Shown here one piece after another: positions 12,088 through 25,355 of a stretch of 64,000 nucleotides of DNA. The first letter of the stretch is position 1. Each line of letters opens with the position of its first letter. A program made the translations under genes and the position numbers. This stretch comes from Clitopilus passeckerianus. Taxonomy: Eukaryota; Basidiomycota; Agaricomycetes; Agaricales; Entolomataceae. Location: NCBI GenBank assembly GCA_944990035.1, contig CALYLX010000149.1, positions 558,001 to 622,000 of the forward strand, in the 5' to 3' direction. The notes under the pieces were generated by a model that worked only from the letters and a program-made list of their open reading frames with translations, had not been told where the DNA came from and did not search any database.

Positions 12088-14274
12088 GCTGATTGATATG
12101 GATGTGTGGAGTTGGGTTATTTTGGCTTTCAAAAGTATAGCCTGTCGTCTTTCATTTTGTATCATTTTTGTAGAGCTTGTGCTTTAATTACTTTCTTATT
12201 ATGTATCTATATGTTTTCTGTTTGTACTGCCATCTGTAGCTCGTTATTTATTTTATTGCGATATTGGCTTGTTAAATTCCTTTCGGATGAGGTGGTCCAA
12301 GTTCTCGATATCCCTGCTTGCAGAATGTGGAAATTAAAAGCGATATGGAAATTGGTATTGGAGTCAGGTCCGCTAGTATCACCGCAGTACTTGAAATGTT
12401 TCTAGGATAAACGGACGTCTTATGTTTGAATTGTTATTAGGAAGTTCATGGCCAGTTCTTTCATTCGTCAGGACAAGACGAGCTCTGGCACTGTGATCCG
12501 CGCCTCGCGTAAAAATGTTTCGTTAAAGGTGGTTTTTCTCACTTTCCACCGTTTATCGCAGACTTTCGGGGAGGTTGAAATACCGGTGTCATTTCACCCC
12601 AAAATTTGTCTTCGATTTGGGTTGGAAATCTATACCCCCGGGACGGATTGAAATCTCCTGAATTTGCAGTGTATTTTTTATACAGTAAACGTTGAGAATA
12701 AAAGATATACTGTTCCCACCTCATTATGATCCCATCAAAGGGAGGAATAGTTGTCGATAAACGTCAGGAATGTGCGATGACTTCTCCCAATAAGTTCACT
12801 GGTTACATCCCCGCTCGTTTTCCAGGGTTGCCTAATCCAATAGCTACTATAAAGTTAGGGTGTGCTGTAACAAGTCTACAGATAAGTTATATAGCCGAAT
12901 TGGCCCCCGCTGCAGCCTAGGATTGTTAAATCACTTCATTACTAATGGATCGAAAATTCTCTCAGTCTAAATTCCCACGGTTCGGAAACTTCGCAGATGG
13001 TAACCGGAACTCAGTACACGTGGTAATGGTTCTCTTCTCTTCGCTCAGCCACCATCCACCCGTCGTCCCCAGCCCAGACCTGGAAGGCACCACCTTGTAA
13101 ACCACCACCGACCCTCTCGAGTTGCTGCCGCTGCGCTGGAGCTGCAACACGCTTAGTTTGGAGCAAGAGACCGGGAAACAGTGTAGGGCTAGACGAGTGC
13201 AAGGACGGTGCTCTCGTCTCGCCCTACACTGGCTCCCGGAGAATCTTTTGTCCCGAATGGCTGTGTCGTAGTGTCCAAGTTAATGGACGGCAAGATACCT
13301 GCCTTGGCTGACTGCAGGGTTCAGCCACCTTTGCGCTACTACTCGACTGCCCGAGTCGCTTTTGGAGTCGGCAGTAAGTATCTTGGTCATACAAAGCACA
13401 TGTATAATACTAATGACCTCCTCGTATCACAGGTAGAATTCCCTGGACGACTATCACTGAGGTGCGCTGGAGGGGGAATTGAGGCTGGCGTCTATGCTTG
13501 TGCCATTGTCATCTGGACTAATGCAGCTTACCGGTATGGCCGCCCAAAAATTTCATCTATATGTCCTCAGTTTTTGTGTTGCCATTAGTTTCAAGGATTG
13601 TAGGGTACATATGTATTATATAGTCAAAATAAAAATCATTTTACTGCTATCAAATTTACGAGCAAACTGGAGGAGAACCACCCCCAGAACGGATGAATTC
13701 CCCACCTCCAGGCAGGATGAATTCACCCTAGGAAAGGTAGGAAAACCCACCGCTACCATATATAGTAACGCAATAAAAGGGACAGATTTCGCGAACAAAG
13801 TGCTACCTTTTTTTCCACCTTTTCGGTGAACATTCTCTCCAACTGGGGAGGTTGAAATTCATCCCCTTACCGTTGTGAATGTTGAAGCTAAGGGTATGAA
13901 ATGTACCCTTTTCTTAAAAATATTTCTCGCTCTCAGCGCCGACTTTTCACACCTTAAACGGCTGAATTTTGGGTGTGAATTCTACGCGAGACGCGGATCA
14001 CAGTGTGGCCGCAGTGGCAAGGTACTTAGGCAAGCTCGGGCTCTTTGGTCGGCCGCAATTCGGTGCTTAGTCAGCGATTTGTCCCTGCTTCCCCACGGAT
14101 TACCGAATCGGGCGACCACGGTCAGCAACGTTAGTTGCGACTCGGACAACGACAACGACCACAACGGCGACGGCAAAGCCAACTCTAGTGTCAGCTTTGA
14201 TCGACTGGTATGTCTTTCTGCCTCTGTTCTGCTCGGTTGACATAAGCTAATTGGAAAGGTTTGTAGATCCCAGA
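12088..14274. other. Intergenic with short dispersed repeat motifs
   Basis: No gene is supported. A motif close to GGGGAGGTTGAAAT occurs near 12570 and 13842, and an inverted relative (gatgaattccccacctcc) lies at 13691-13708. This hints at a decayed small transposable element. The region is otherwise AT-richer than the neighbouring genes. Confidence 0.45.
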
Positions 14275-17200
14275 ATGGTCTGGAAGACACCACTCCCTGG
14301 TGTTCTGTCATTACTCATCTTGAGCCTCGAACTTCCCCACATTTCATCCTCCTCCTTTGTTGCTGCAACCTCGAGCGCGGGTGCACACGTAGATGCAAGG
14401 AATGGGACGACATGGGGGAGGACTCTCTCTCGGAATACGGGACTTGGACTTTCTGTATGTCTTGAATTCGTCATTGCGTTACTTTGACTCAAACGTCATA
14501 CTAGTCGCTAGATTCCTTTGGAATGGATAGACCAGGCAAATGTCCCCCATGCTTTAATTGCATGCTTCCCGCTTTCCAGTGCGGACAGTACGGAGAGTGT
14601 GATCCGTTCAATGGACAGTGTAAATGTCCACCTGGTTGGGGTGGGATCGACTGTCTGACACCTCGTGAGCTGTTCTCTCTCTCTTCCAATGACATCATGG
14701 TTCTTATGACGGGGTGTAGAATGCGACTCCCTTGCGGATGGAGAGCGAAGGAGGTTGAGAGAAGACGGACAGGACTGTGAATGTAAAGACGGATGGGGTG
14801 GGATTAACTGCAATGGTAGGTGGGCTTCTGTTTCACCGTCTGAACCAATGCTAACTTTTCTCTTCTCATAGTATGCAAACACGACGACGCATGTGTAGGC
14901 TTCCCACTCCCAGGCCGTCTTCCCTCTGAAGACGATGGCCCAGACGGACCTAGTGAGGCGGGCAACATGACTTGCTATACGGGTGGTGAGACGGTGTTTA
15001 GTAATCACCAAATGTGTGATGTTACCAGTGAGTTTTCCTTTCTTCACTTTCTCACAGCGCGTACTAATATGCATGTGCAGACCGCAAGATCCTCGACATG
15101 CTACCGGGACGTCCACCACAAGTCACATTCTCCTGCAATCGGAACTCCTCGTCCTGTTCGTTCCAATTCTGGACAGCGCAGGTTGAAAGCTTCTATTGCG
15201 GACTGAATGAGTGTAAGAGCGTGTTGAAGGTTGGGTATGATGGGAAGAATGAGACGGTGTATGATTGTAAGAAGATTAAGTGTAATTGTGTGCCTGGGAG
15301 GTTTATTTGTGGGGAGGATGGGAGCGTTGGTGAGTTATCTTGTCTCTGCGCGGGGCTCTCCTCCGCTCGCGTTCAGGATTTTGTCGCTAATGAGATGCCC
15401 GAACAGATATTGGAGACTTCTTGACGGAAGAAATCCGTGGCCCTGCCCAGTTTACCTGCAAATCCGGTGCTGGATGCAAGTTTGAAGAACCAGCTATGAA
15501 CGACCTCATCGACAGCATCTTCGGAGACAGGGCCATCACCCTGGAGTGCTATGGGGGAGAATGTTTGCATTACAGTCAGGTTCCAGGATATGTCGTACGT
15601 CTACTCCACGCCTCCTCCTCACCTTGTACGTATACTGAAGATGTTACGTATTACAGCAACCACCTAAACCAGACAACACCCTCTGGCTCGCCCTATCCGC
15701 AGCCGGGGCTCTCCTAGTCGTCCTCCTCGTCTCCGGAATCCTCTGGTACGCCGGCCGTTCCTCCGCAGGCGACCTCGGACAACTTCGCCTGCCCGACGAC
15801 GAAGCAGCGAAGCTCATGGCCGACCACGTCCCTGCCTCCCTCCACTTCCGCGACATCACCTACACCCTCCCCTCCGGCCGCACCATCCTCGAAGGCATAT
15901 CCGGCGTCGCTCGTCCAGGCGAACTTATGGCTATCATGGGTGCCTCAGGAGCCGGGAAATCCACATTCCTAGATATACTCGCCAGGAAGGAGAAGCGAGG
16001 CATTGTGAAGGGAAGGATGGGTGTTAATGGAAGGGACGTTGGGGATGAGGATTTTAAGGGTGTGATGGGATATGTTGATCAGGAGGATACGTTGATGGGG
16101 ACCTTGACTGTGTATGAGACTGTTTTGTATAGTGCGTTGTTGAGGTTGCCGCGGGAGATGGCGGTTGAGGCGAAGAAGTGGAGGGTTATGGAGACTTTGA
16201 GGGAGCTTGGGTTGGAGGGGATTAAGGATATGAGGATTGGGGAGAGTGGTGGGTGGTTTTTCGTACTTTGATACGAGAGGGTGCTGATAAACTGTGTTTT
16301 TCAGGCAAAAGGTCGATTTCGGGTGGAGAGAAGCGGCGTGTTTCGATTGCTTGTGAACTGGTCACTTCGCCTTCGATCTTATTCTTGGACGAGCCGACAT
16401 CTGGTCTTGACGCGTATAACGCCTACAACGTCGTGGATTGCCTGCACACGCTTGCTAGGGATTACAAGAGGACTGTCATCTTCACGATTCATCAGCCGAG
16501 AAGCAGCGTTGTTGCATTGTTCGATCGATTGGTGTTGCTGGCTGGAGGGAGATGCGTGTATTCGGGAGGAATGGGGTTGGGCGGTGGACTGGCTGGTGAA
16601 GGAGCCGGTGGACGGTGTGCAGAGTATTTCAAGAGCATTGGCAAGGGCTGCCCAGAAGGTTTCAATATTGCTGATTATCTGAGTGAGTTTCTCCATGATG
16701 ACTTGGGAGGTGAAAGTATTTGCTGATGGTTAAAAGTCGACCTAACGGTGAACGCATCCATGGACGGGCCGAAGCTCTCTGGAAGCAGGGATAGCATCGC
16801 GTTCGACTCTGAATCTCCAAGCGCCGAGTCGTCAAGCGTGGTCGATGAAGAACAGGGATTCGTCAGGCCTTCCTCGTCGCAAGGTGTTCCCCTCTCCGCT
16901 GTCCGGTCTGCTAGGGTTTCAAGTTCCAACCCCGGTTCATCCTCTTCACCCGACCAACTTGAAGGCACGACTGCATTGGCGAGTCGCCGTTCGTCTATTG
17001 CGTCGTCTACGGGCAATTTCCTTCGACACAAGACGTCTCAGTTGTTCGAGGCTGTTGCGGCTGGTGGAGCTGGGAAGGAAGATAAACCGATGTCGGAGAA
17101 GCTTAGAGAGTTGGTGGGTGCTTATGAGAGGAGTGATATTGCGCGGGAGATTAGGGAGGAAGAGGAGGTTTTGAGGGCTGAGGCTGAGAGGAGTGGTGCA

Positions 17201-18379
17201 GGTGGTACACCGGCTGGTGGACAGGAGAATGGTGGTGTGACGAGCAATGAGCTTCCGGATGTGGCACTTGAGACGAGTATTTTGAGGGGAAGGAAGAGGG
17301 CGAGTTATGGGACGCAGTTTAGGATTTTGAGTGGGAGGGCTTTTAAGAATTTGTACAGGGATCCTGCGTTGTTGGCCGCGCATTACTTGAGCTCGATCTT
17401 GTTGGCTTGTGAGTGCTTTTTCATTCTTACCATGGTGAAGATGAGGTTGCTGATTATATTTGTTGTAGTGATTTGTGGATTCTTCTACCATGGCGTGTCG
17501 GACGATATCAAGGGTTTCCAGAACAGGCTGGGCGTGTTTTTCTTCACCTTGGCGCTGTTTGGGTTCTCTTGTCTGTCGAGTTTGGGTCTGTTTGCGAGTG
17601 AGAGGATTCTGTTCATGCGGGAGCGGTGCGTTCATTTCACCACTCTAATCTGGACTATATTGATGACATGATTGGCATTACAGTGCAAATGGGTACTATT
17701 CCTCATTCACCTACTTCTCATCCAAAGTCCTGTTCGATATCCTGCCACTCCGTCTGGTTCCCCCTCTCATCTTCGGCGGTATCGTCTACGGTCTTATTGG
17801 CCTGGTTCCGACTGTCCCTGCGTTCTGGAAGTTTATGCTCACGCTTGTGCTGTTCAATTTGACGACGGCGAGTGTTGTGCTGTGGTTGTCGATTGCGTTT
17901 GCGAACATTAATGTGGCGAGTTTGACGGGAACTTTGGTCATGTTGTACAAGTACGTTTCTTCCATCTAACTTCGAGGATGAGCAGGCGCTGATTGACCTG
18001 GTTATGTATAGCTTGCTGTTTACGGGCCTGTTGATCAATCGGGAGTCTGTCGCCCCATTCTTGCAATGGCTACATACTATCTCGTTCTTCCATGCTGCGT
18101 TCGAGGCGTTGGCCGTGAATGAGCTGAGGTACCTGCAACTGAAAGAGCACCGGTATGGTGTTGATATCGAGTTGCCTGCTGCGACCATTCTGTCCACATT
18201 TGGGCTGAGATCTCAGGTAAGGATTTAGTATTCGTCCTACAACCAGTTTGCTGACACCGGGTGTTGCTCCTCTATAGTCATTCTGGTGGCCGAATATCTC
18301 ATTGCTTGCGATCTTCTTTGTATTATTCACGTCTGCGAGTTACCTTACGCTACACTTCTTCGTTAAGGAGAGGCGATAG
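14275..18379 (+). CDS. ADP1: ABCG-family (White/ADP1-type) ABC transporter with EGF-like N-terminus
   Basis: Thirteen exons join in phase and encode about 1130 residues. A signal peptide ([19 protein letters not shown]) is followed by cysteine-rich modules: [32 protein letters not shown], and [13 protein letters not shown] large lumenal or extracellular Cys-rich domain follows, then a first membrane helix ([20 protein letters not shown]). The nucleotide-binding domain has Walker A GASGAGKS, signature [10 protein letters not shown], Walker [11 protein letters not shown] and the H-loop IHQPRS. A Ser/acid-rich linker (from about 16750 to 17290) precedes a C-terminal six-helix domain ending HFFVKERR. 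The order matches yeast Adp1, a putative ATP-dependent permease of unknown cargo. All ATPase motifs are intact. The first in-frame ATG giving a signal peptide (14275) was chosen as start. Confidence 0.93.
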
Positions 18380-19142
18380 AGCTTTGTAGAGCTTTCTTGT
18401 TGTACCGGTCTGTTGGGACGGGCTCGAATATGTATTTGTTATTCTCTTGATTTCATGCATTAATTATACACGCAATCCCAGCAAAGTAGTGGTCCTCATA
18501 TGGGTTGATTCATAGCTCCCGGGAAAGAGAAGGCGGGGGCATTACATTTCGAGACTCGGGGCTTATTGGGATCGACACGGCTCGCCCATTTGGTATGCCT
18601 CATGGACGCCCGTCATATATCAGCTGAACAACCTTATTCGCCTCTTTCGCGGCATCAGTTCTTCCTGGAATTTCCCTCTCGCTGGAAGGCACATGGACAC
18701 TTGAGGCGGCGGCGTTCGAGCAATTGAGGCCAAATGCAACCTCGAATCTTTTCCCCGTGAAATGGATACAATTGTCCTTGCACATTCTAGACTCTAGAGG
18801 TTTCTGAAAATGGTTACATTTCGTTTGCTCATTGGTAATTATCTAGTACTAGTACATCGTTGCTAAAGTCGTGAGGCAGATCGGTATAGCAAGTAATTCA
18901 GTGGTAGTATATCTTTTGCTGGACCTCTTGCCTGAATAAGAATTATTACGCTTTAATGATAAATTGTGGTAAGGTATACGTAGGCGTGTTCCTGGCGTCA
19001 AAGGCTCGGGAAGTGCCTTGGTTCGTAGACTGGTGCTTTTGCTCAGCCACTGGTATCGGCCAACCGGGCCAGGCAGGTATGCATGTAAAGTCCCTGCAGG
19101 TACTTACGGATCTCAGGTCAGACTGAGCCAGACTTGGCCACA
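18380..19142. other. Convergent 3' flanks, no gene seen
   Basis: This DNA separates the transporter stop from the uncertain end of the minus-strand DUF6534 gene. Nothing further was recognised. Confidence 0.5.
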
Positions 19143-21784
19143 TCATTCGAGTCTGCGTGTCGATCCGTAGTAGAAAACCTGATCTTTGCGGGACACGCCG
19201 GTAATGGTGGGATAGCCGTGGTGCTGTCCTGAGAGGTTAAGCCACGTCCGAATGGCTGGCGTTCCTTCGTGCAGGTTGAGTCGGTGGTACTGGTGCCCAT
19301 GCTTGATAACATCCGGGACTAGCTCGTGGAGGTGCGTGGCGAGTTGGGAGGATTGCGCGGAAGCAGAGAAGGAAAGGCATCGAAGATAAGTAAAGGCGCA
19401 GAGATAGAAATGGATAGGGCTCACTTTGAGGGATCTCTGTAAAGGTGGAAGAAAAGGATAATTCTAGTCAGGTATTGCATGATTGGATTTGGCAGAGAAG
19501 ACATACATCTGCTTCGCGATTCAAGGTCACCCTTCTTGCAAATGACGCGAACTGGATCCCGTGGAAGATTCCTGTACTAGTTGCATCGCTATCTTCCGCT
19601 GTTCTCCAGAAATCGCGTGCATTCAAGCTACTCATGAGAGAGTTGGTATAGAGTTTTGACAGAGGAGTATTGAAAATCAGATGCCTAGAAAAATATCACC
19701 TGAGCTACTGGTCTGAGCACTCAAGCTAATAGAATGACTTACAGTCCTGTAGGCTAAACCAAACGAATGGTAAGGTGAGCTTCCCGGACTTGCACTTGAT
19801 TGATGTAACTGTGATGGAAGTCTTAACTCACATTGAAGAGGTAGACGAAGAGATCGATTACTCTGGATAATGAGACCGAGAGGGTACCCAAGAAGGAGGA
19901 TCAGACACCGTACAGAAGCCGGACGAAGATGGGGGGTACTCACGCCCAAATGGAGGTGACCAGCCCTGAGTTTGGGAAAGAAGGTTCCTCGAGATCAATA
20001 TGTTGTACTCTGGTAGAGTTTGGAGCTCACCTGTCTGAATTGTCACTGCAGGGTGACTTTAGTGAGCATGCTCCGAATTCCGGAGGGGAGAGGAATACTT
20101 ACGTCGGACTATCTTGTCGACTTGGCTGTCTGATCTTGGAAGACCAGACTTCATTCTTCTCTGCAACGAAGAATACATACGAGTTAGCCGTTCTGTGTGA
20201 TTTCGAAGCTTCCGGGGTTCCCGGGGGGAATAGGCGATGAATGTAAAACTTACCAGGTAAATCACCAAGCTGGTGGTTATGAGCAAGTCCCCAGTTGCGG
20301 CCGAGACGAGCCCTACATTCGCGGGAAGTAATCAGTAAACGTGACCAAAATAACGCAGAGCCACTTGTAGAAGAAAGGGGGAAGTAAGGGAGGAGCAGAG
20401 TGAAGGGTCGGTTGCAATCGCGTGCGTCTGGACTCGAGGCCGAGTCGTTGGCAACCGTAAATACGATCGGTGACGCCACAAGAACTTGTGCGGTGCCGAG
20501 GGTGAAGTACGCAATAGAAAGCGGGCGGCAGAGGTCACAGGGGGTGGTGGTAGAGTTCCAAGGGGAAGATGGTGGCGGAGTAAATAGGACAGGGTGGTTG
20601 AACATGAATAAACCGACAAGTGGCCAATTACGACCGAGAAAGGTTGCGAAGGGAAGCAGTGGGTGGAAGGGGGAGGATGTGGATGTCAGCTATGGAAAGA
20701 AAGTCGTAGATTGAAGGGTCGCCGGGGAACTGGGCTCTATAAGGAACGCAGGTCGAGAGGGGAAGTGATATCGTAGTGTATCAAACCACGCGAGCACCAG
20801 GAACCGTCCGCTGTTCAAACGACCAGGCGAAAATCATAGGGGTGGCCAGCCGGCATGGAAGGGTGCAAGAAAGGAGATAACCAGAAGGGAGGGAAAGAAT
20901 TGAGAAGTGCGGAGAAATACCCACAGATGATCACGACAACTTGAAACCGTTGAAACTCGACGAATGCCGGGACGAAGTGGATTGCGGCCCCCGTTGCTAT
21001 ACCCATGACTGCATTGAAAGGACGGGGTGTTAGTTAGGCGTTACTTTCGTGAGCGGTTTGAGAAGCGAGGTGGAGGGAAGGGGTAAGGATACGGCCGAAT
21101 GCCGGGAATGAAGAATGCCGACATGGATTTGAAGGGAAGGCTGGAAGAATTGGGGGACTCACGAATAGAGGAGATGGCGCATGCAAGGACGATTAAGACG
21201 AGAAAATTGTTTTTGGTGATAACTTTGAGTCGCCGTACGAAGAACATTTGAACCATGCCACCGATAATGCCCTAGTTGAGACCGCGTCAGATAAACAAGA
21301 AGGGGCCGCAGGAAGGGAAACGCACGGTCAATGCTGGTTCTTTGGTTGAAATTAGTACATGCTTGATTGTGAAGGGAACGAAGACCAAGAACAAACCTGT
21401 GGCAAATTTCCAATCCCCCGTCTGAAGGTATTCCACATCTCCAAAGTGAACGATAACGCCTTCGTAGACCGATATGCAGGAAAAAATGGTTTGAACGGTG
21501 TCTGCGACGAACAGGAGATAGACGAAGGCTTGAACTTGCCACCGGTCGCGACTAAAGAATGAAAGGTATAATTGAATCAGATCTTTCGATGTCAAACATG
21601 GATGGCTTACTTTTTCGCGGAAGTATAATACAGGTAGGTCTGTGTTATCGTTATGCCATAAAGCACTACATTAAGTAAAAGTCCGATGAGATATGGACCA
21701 TAGCTGCGGGCCCAATGGTTAGCGCTTGCGTCGGCGGTTTACAAGGCTGGACACTTACGCAACCTCAGCAGGCCCAAGTGCCAT
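19143..21784 (-). CDS. DUF6534-type seven-helix membrane protein
   Basis: The ATG at 21784 encodes MALGPAEVA, which splices to a YGPYLIGLLLNVVLYG helix. Further exons give NRDRWQVQAFVYLLFVADT, GIIGGMVQMFFVRRL, a helix from LMGIATGAAIHF, LVSAATGDLLITTSLVIYL, KIVRLTIQTG, AVIDLFVYLF and LYTNSLMSSLNAR, all in consistent phase. This order is characteristic of the DUF6534 family, which is greatly expanded in mushroom-forming fungi and has no established function. One exon (19743-19753) is only 11 nt. The intron between VVVII and WLVSAATG (about 20310-20930) is roughly 620 nt, ten times the local norm. The C-terminus after LNREAD is uncertain; the frame can run to 19143. Location is inferred to be a cellular membrane, from seven hydrophobic segments. 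Confidence 0.85.
19743..19753 (-). other. 11-nt micro-exon of the DUF6534 gene
   Basis: The exon cctacaggact lies between a TTTAG acceptor and a GTAAGT donor. Including it gives the family-like FNPTGLHLIFN junction in frame; skipping it does not. Confidence 0.6.
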
Positions 21785-22584
21785 TACAGGGCATCCAGGC
21801 TCTATTCAGTCTCTTGAACGAACAAAACACGCGTCGGAAGGGCTTCGCGTCGTGCTGGAGGAAGGAGGTGCGGTCAAAATTGGGCCACCCCACATCAATG
21901 ACAGCCACATTCAAATATATCTCGACTCTCGAGGCTTTGATGGGCGGGAGGCGAGTTCCGGGTAATGGAAGGCAGTATTATCTTGGAGCCCTTGCCGGAC
22001 AATATTCATTCATCGAAGATTCCTGACAAAGATGGCCTAGTTTGATAGCCAAGTGGCAGTAGCGCCGGAAGGTTACGAGGAAGTGATCGGGTAAGCGAGT
22101 GCGCGTGGTTCACCTCGAGCTGTCGTTGTGGGCGCACATTGCCTTGGAAAATAAAGTTTAAGGCGAACCATGTCACGCAAATGACCGTTTTCAACATAGC
22201 TGGTCCGAATTGGGAGAATTTCAATTTTGGGATCGCCATGTGTGGCGTCATGTGAGCTTGAGATCCAGCAACGAGACAAGAAGGTAAGATATAACGAGTT
22301 CTGAGCTCAGTTTTCAATACATTGCAATGGAAAATATCAGCTTGTGATTCGCGTCGTCGAGTAAGGAGTGAGAGAGGCGATGTCGGTGGGAGACAATGTA
22401 TGATCGAGCCCTATTTGCCCTTGTTTGCATCGAAGGCCTCCAGTGACTTTCAGTGATCGTTCTCATGTTTTGAAAGGTCCACCAGGGTTGCTAGTTCTTA
22501 GCTTCAAGCCTCGCCGCAGGAATCGGTGTTCCCCTTCGTCGGTACCGGAAGTCCAACGTTGCGCCGCCGATACAACTATAACGA
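21785..22584. other. Divergent promoter region
   Basis: This lies between the oppositely oriented DUF6534 and DBP4 genes. Small frames on both strands have no motif support and no TATA box was convincing. Confidence 0.5.
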
Positions 22585-25355
22585 ATGGCAGCTACCCAAT
22601 CCCATGCTGGGCCCTCGAAGCCACGGCAAAAATCGAAGAAAAATGCTTCAAAACCAATTAAAACCGGAAAAGCGAGGAGAATGCAGGAAAAACAAAGGAT
22701 TGAAACGCTGGAGCAGGCAGCAATGGGCTATGTGAGTTAGATTCTCCCCTATAATCCGAAAATTTGTTGAAAATCCCTCCAAAGGTCCCAGATCCTGAAG
22801 CAAGATTATTCTCAGAATTGCCAATCTCTGAACTAACAAAACGAGGTTGGTCGTTTGTACATTAGTACTGACCCTTTCTAATTTGTCGGTCTAGGCCTCA
22901 AGAAAGCATTTTTTGTCAACATGACGGATATTCAAGCGAAAAGCCTTCCTGTCTCGCTGAAGGGCCGAGACGTTCTTGGTGCTGCCCGGACAGGGAGTGG
23001 GAAAACGCTAGCCTTCTTGATACCAGTCCTGGAGATGCTATACCGAAAAAAATGGAGCGCTGCGGATGGGTTGGGCGCCCTGATCATATCACCAACGCGA
23101 GAACTGGTCTGTCGACTTACCCTTCTGTATCTTACTCTGGCTCACCCCTTAGGTTAGGCTGTTCAAATTTTTGAAGTCTTGCGCTCAATTGGTGGCCTGC
23201 ATTCATTTTCTGCTGGGTTGGTCATCGGCGGAAAGAACTTGAAGGATGAAAGCGAGCGTTTATCCCGGATGAACATCCTAGTGGCTACACCTGGTCGATT
23301 GCTACAGCATATGGACCAAACAGTAGGATTTGCAGCTGATAACCTCCAGGTGCTTGGTACGTCCCCTGTCTACTCCGTCCTAACTGTCCAATTCTGAGGC
23401 CGATTTGCCCCTCTAGTGCTCGACGAAGCTGACCGAATATTAGACATGGGCTTCGCCAAAACCCTGTCTGCACTCCTCAAGCACCTTCCTAAAACGCGGC
23501 AAACCCTTCTCTTCTCCGCCACTCAAACCCAATCCGTGCACGATCTTGCCCGTCTCTCACTCTCCGACCCAGTCTCTATAGGGATTGAGGAGACCTCCCT
23601 TTCGTCCATCCCTCAAAACCTAGAACAACATTACATCCGATGCGACCTCGACAAGAAACTCGACGTTCTCTGGTCGTTCATCAAAACGCACCTTCAATCC
23701 AAGACCCTCGTCTTCCTGTCAAGTTGCAAACAAGTCCGCTTCGTGTTCGAGACGTTCTGCAAGATGCATCCCGGCATACCGCTTATCTGCTTGCACGGAA
23801 AACAGAAACAGATGCAGAGGTTATCGATGTATACCAAGTTCACGGAGAGTCAGCATGCTGTACTGTTCGCCACCGATATTGCTGCACGAGGATTGGATTT
23901 TCCCGCTGTTGACTGGGTAGTTCAAGTCGATGCACCGGAAGATGCTGAGACGTATATCCATCGAGTTGGACGGACGGCGAGGTATGAGAGTAAGGGAAAG
24001 GGGCTCCTGTTCCTACTTCCAAGTGAAGAGGAGGGCATGCTGGCGCGGTTGGCCGAGAAAAATATCGAGGTCAAGAATATCAAGATCAAGGCCAGCAAGA
24101 CTATGAGCGTTCAGAACCAACTTCAAAAATTGGCCTTCCAGGAGCCGGAGATCAAGTATCTTGGTCAGCGGGTGCGCTCTCTTTTTTATACTTTGGGTTC
24201 AAAGTCACTTATTTTTCAACTTGGATACAGGCTTTCGTCTCATACCTTCGCTCGATACACCTGCACAAGGATAAATCTGTGTTCAAGCTCCAGGAGTTGC
24301 CCGTGGAGAAGTTTGCGGAGTCGCTGGGGTTGCCTGGGGCTCCTAAGATCAAGTTCTTGAACCGAGAAGTAGCAAAACAAAAGAAGAATGCGTCGAGGAT
24401 CGCGGAAGAGGCACAGAAGGCTGTGGAGGAGGAAGCTGAGGGTGAGGAGGAGAGCGAGGCTGAGAGTAGTGATGAGGAACCAGAGGAGGATGTCCAACCG
24501 ACGAAGTCAACAAAGGTCAGGACCTCAGCTTTTGACAGACTTAAAATCTTACTGAAGAATGTTTACAGAACGGCGTTCGCACGAAGTACGACAGGATGTT
24601 TGAGCGCAAGAACCAGGGCATCCTCTCCGAACATTATTCCAAACTCATCGACCACGGAGGCTCCGGAAACGACGATTCCGACGACGATTTCATCACTCTC
24701 AAACGTGCCGACCACAACTTATCCGATTCAGACGCTGATGAACGTGACCGAGAGCTATTTGAAGAGAACGTCTCGAAGAGAAAACTCAAACTCGGCAAAG
24801 CTAAACGCACTATCAAAGAACAAGGCTCGCAGGCGAAGAAGTTGATCTTTGATGACGAAGGAGAGGCCCATGAGATGTATGAGGGTAGGGATGCGGAGGA
24901 GTGGTACAAGGAGAAAGGTGGCCTTGAGGGGGCCATGGGTGAAGGGAAGAAGTTCGCGGAAGGAGAGAGGGAGAAGATGCAGGTTACGAATCTGCGGGAT
25001 AAGGAGGAGGCGAAGGAGAAGAAGAAAGAGAAGAAGCGGAAGAGGAAGGAGAGGGAGAGTGGACAGGTATGTTTTCGAATTGACCCGTGATTTTCTGCAA
25101 TTGCTGATATGACTTCTATAGGTTGTGGATGATGAGGATATGGGACCCAGCCTCGTGGCCTTCGATGAGGAAGACGATAGGTATGTATCTCCTGAATTCG
25201 ATCTGCCGTCAGCATCGGAAGACGAGGATGATGCACCACCACCAGCAAAGAAGTTGCGAGCCGATGGCTTCATGCCGTCCAAGAAGGGCAGCAATGCCCG
25301 AGGGACTGTAGAAGATGATGAGGAGATGGCACTTAGGTTGCTCCGTGGGTCGTAG
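22585..25355 (+). CDS. DBP4: DEAD-box ATP-dependent RNA helicase, DBP4/HCA4 (DDX10) type
   Basis: Eight exons encode about 795 residues. A basic N-terminus precedes the helicase core with ARTGSGKT (motif I), SPTREL (Ia), ATPGRLL (Ib), [13 protein letters not shown] (II), LFSATQT (III), [16 protein letters not shown] (V) and HRVGRTAR (VI). The core is followed by the long C-terminal extension typical of Dbp4 ([34 protein letters not shown] region). A very acidic segment, a Lys/Glu-rich coiled stretch (near 24960-25060) and an acidic tail close the protein. The DBP4 family acts in the nucleolus, releasing snoRNAs U14/snR41 from pre-rRNA during small-subunit maturation. The intron after the Ia motif uses a GTCTGT donor. 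The ATG at 22585 is the first that splices in phase to the Q-motif exon. The gene looks fully functional. Confidence 0.93.

Noticed and set aside
24634..25294. Long minus-strand frames over the DBP4 C-terminus
   Set aside because: They are antisense shadows of the Lys/Glu-rich helicase tail; no motif.
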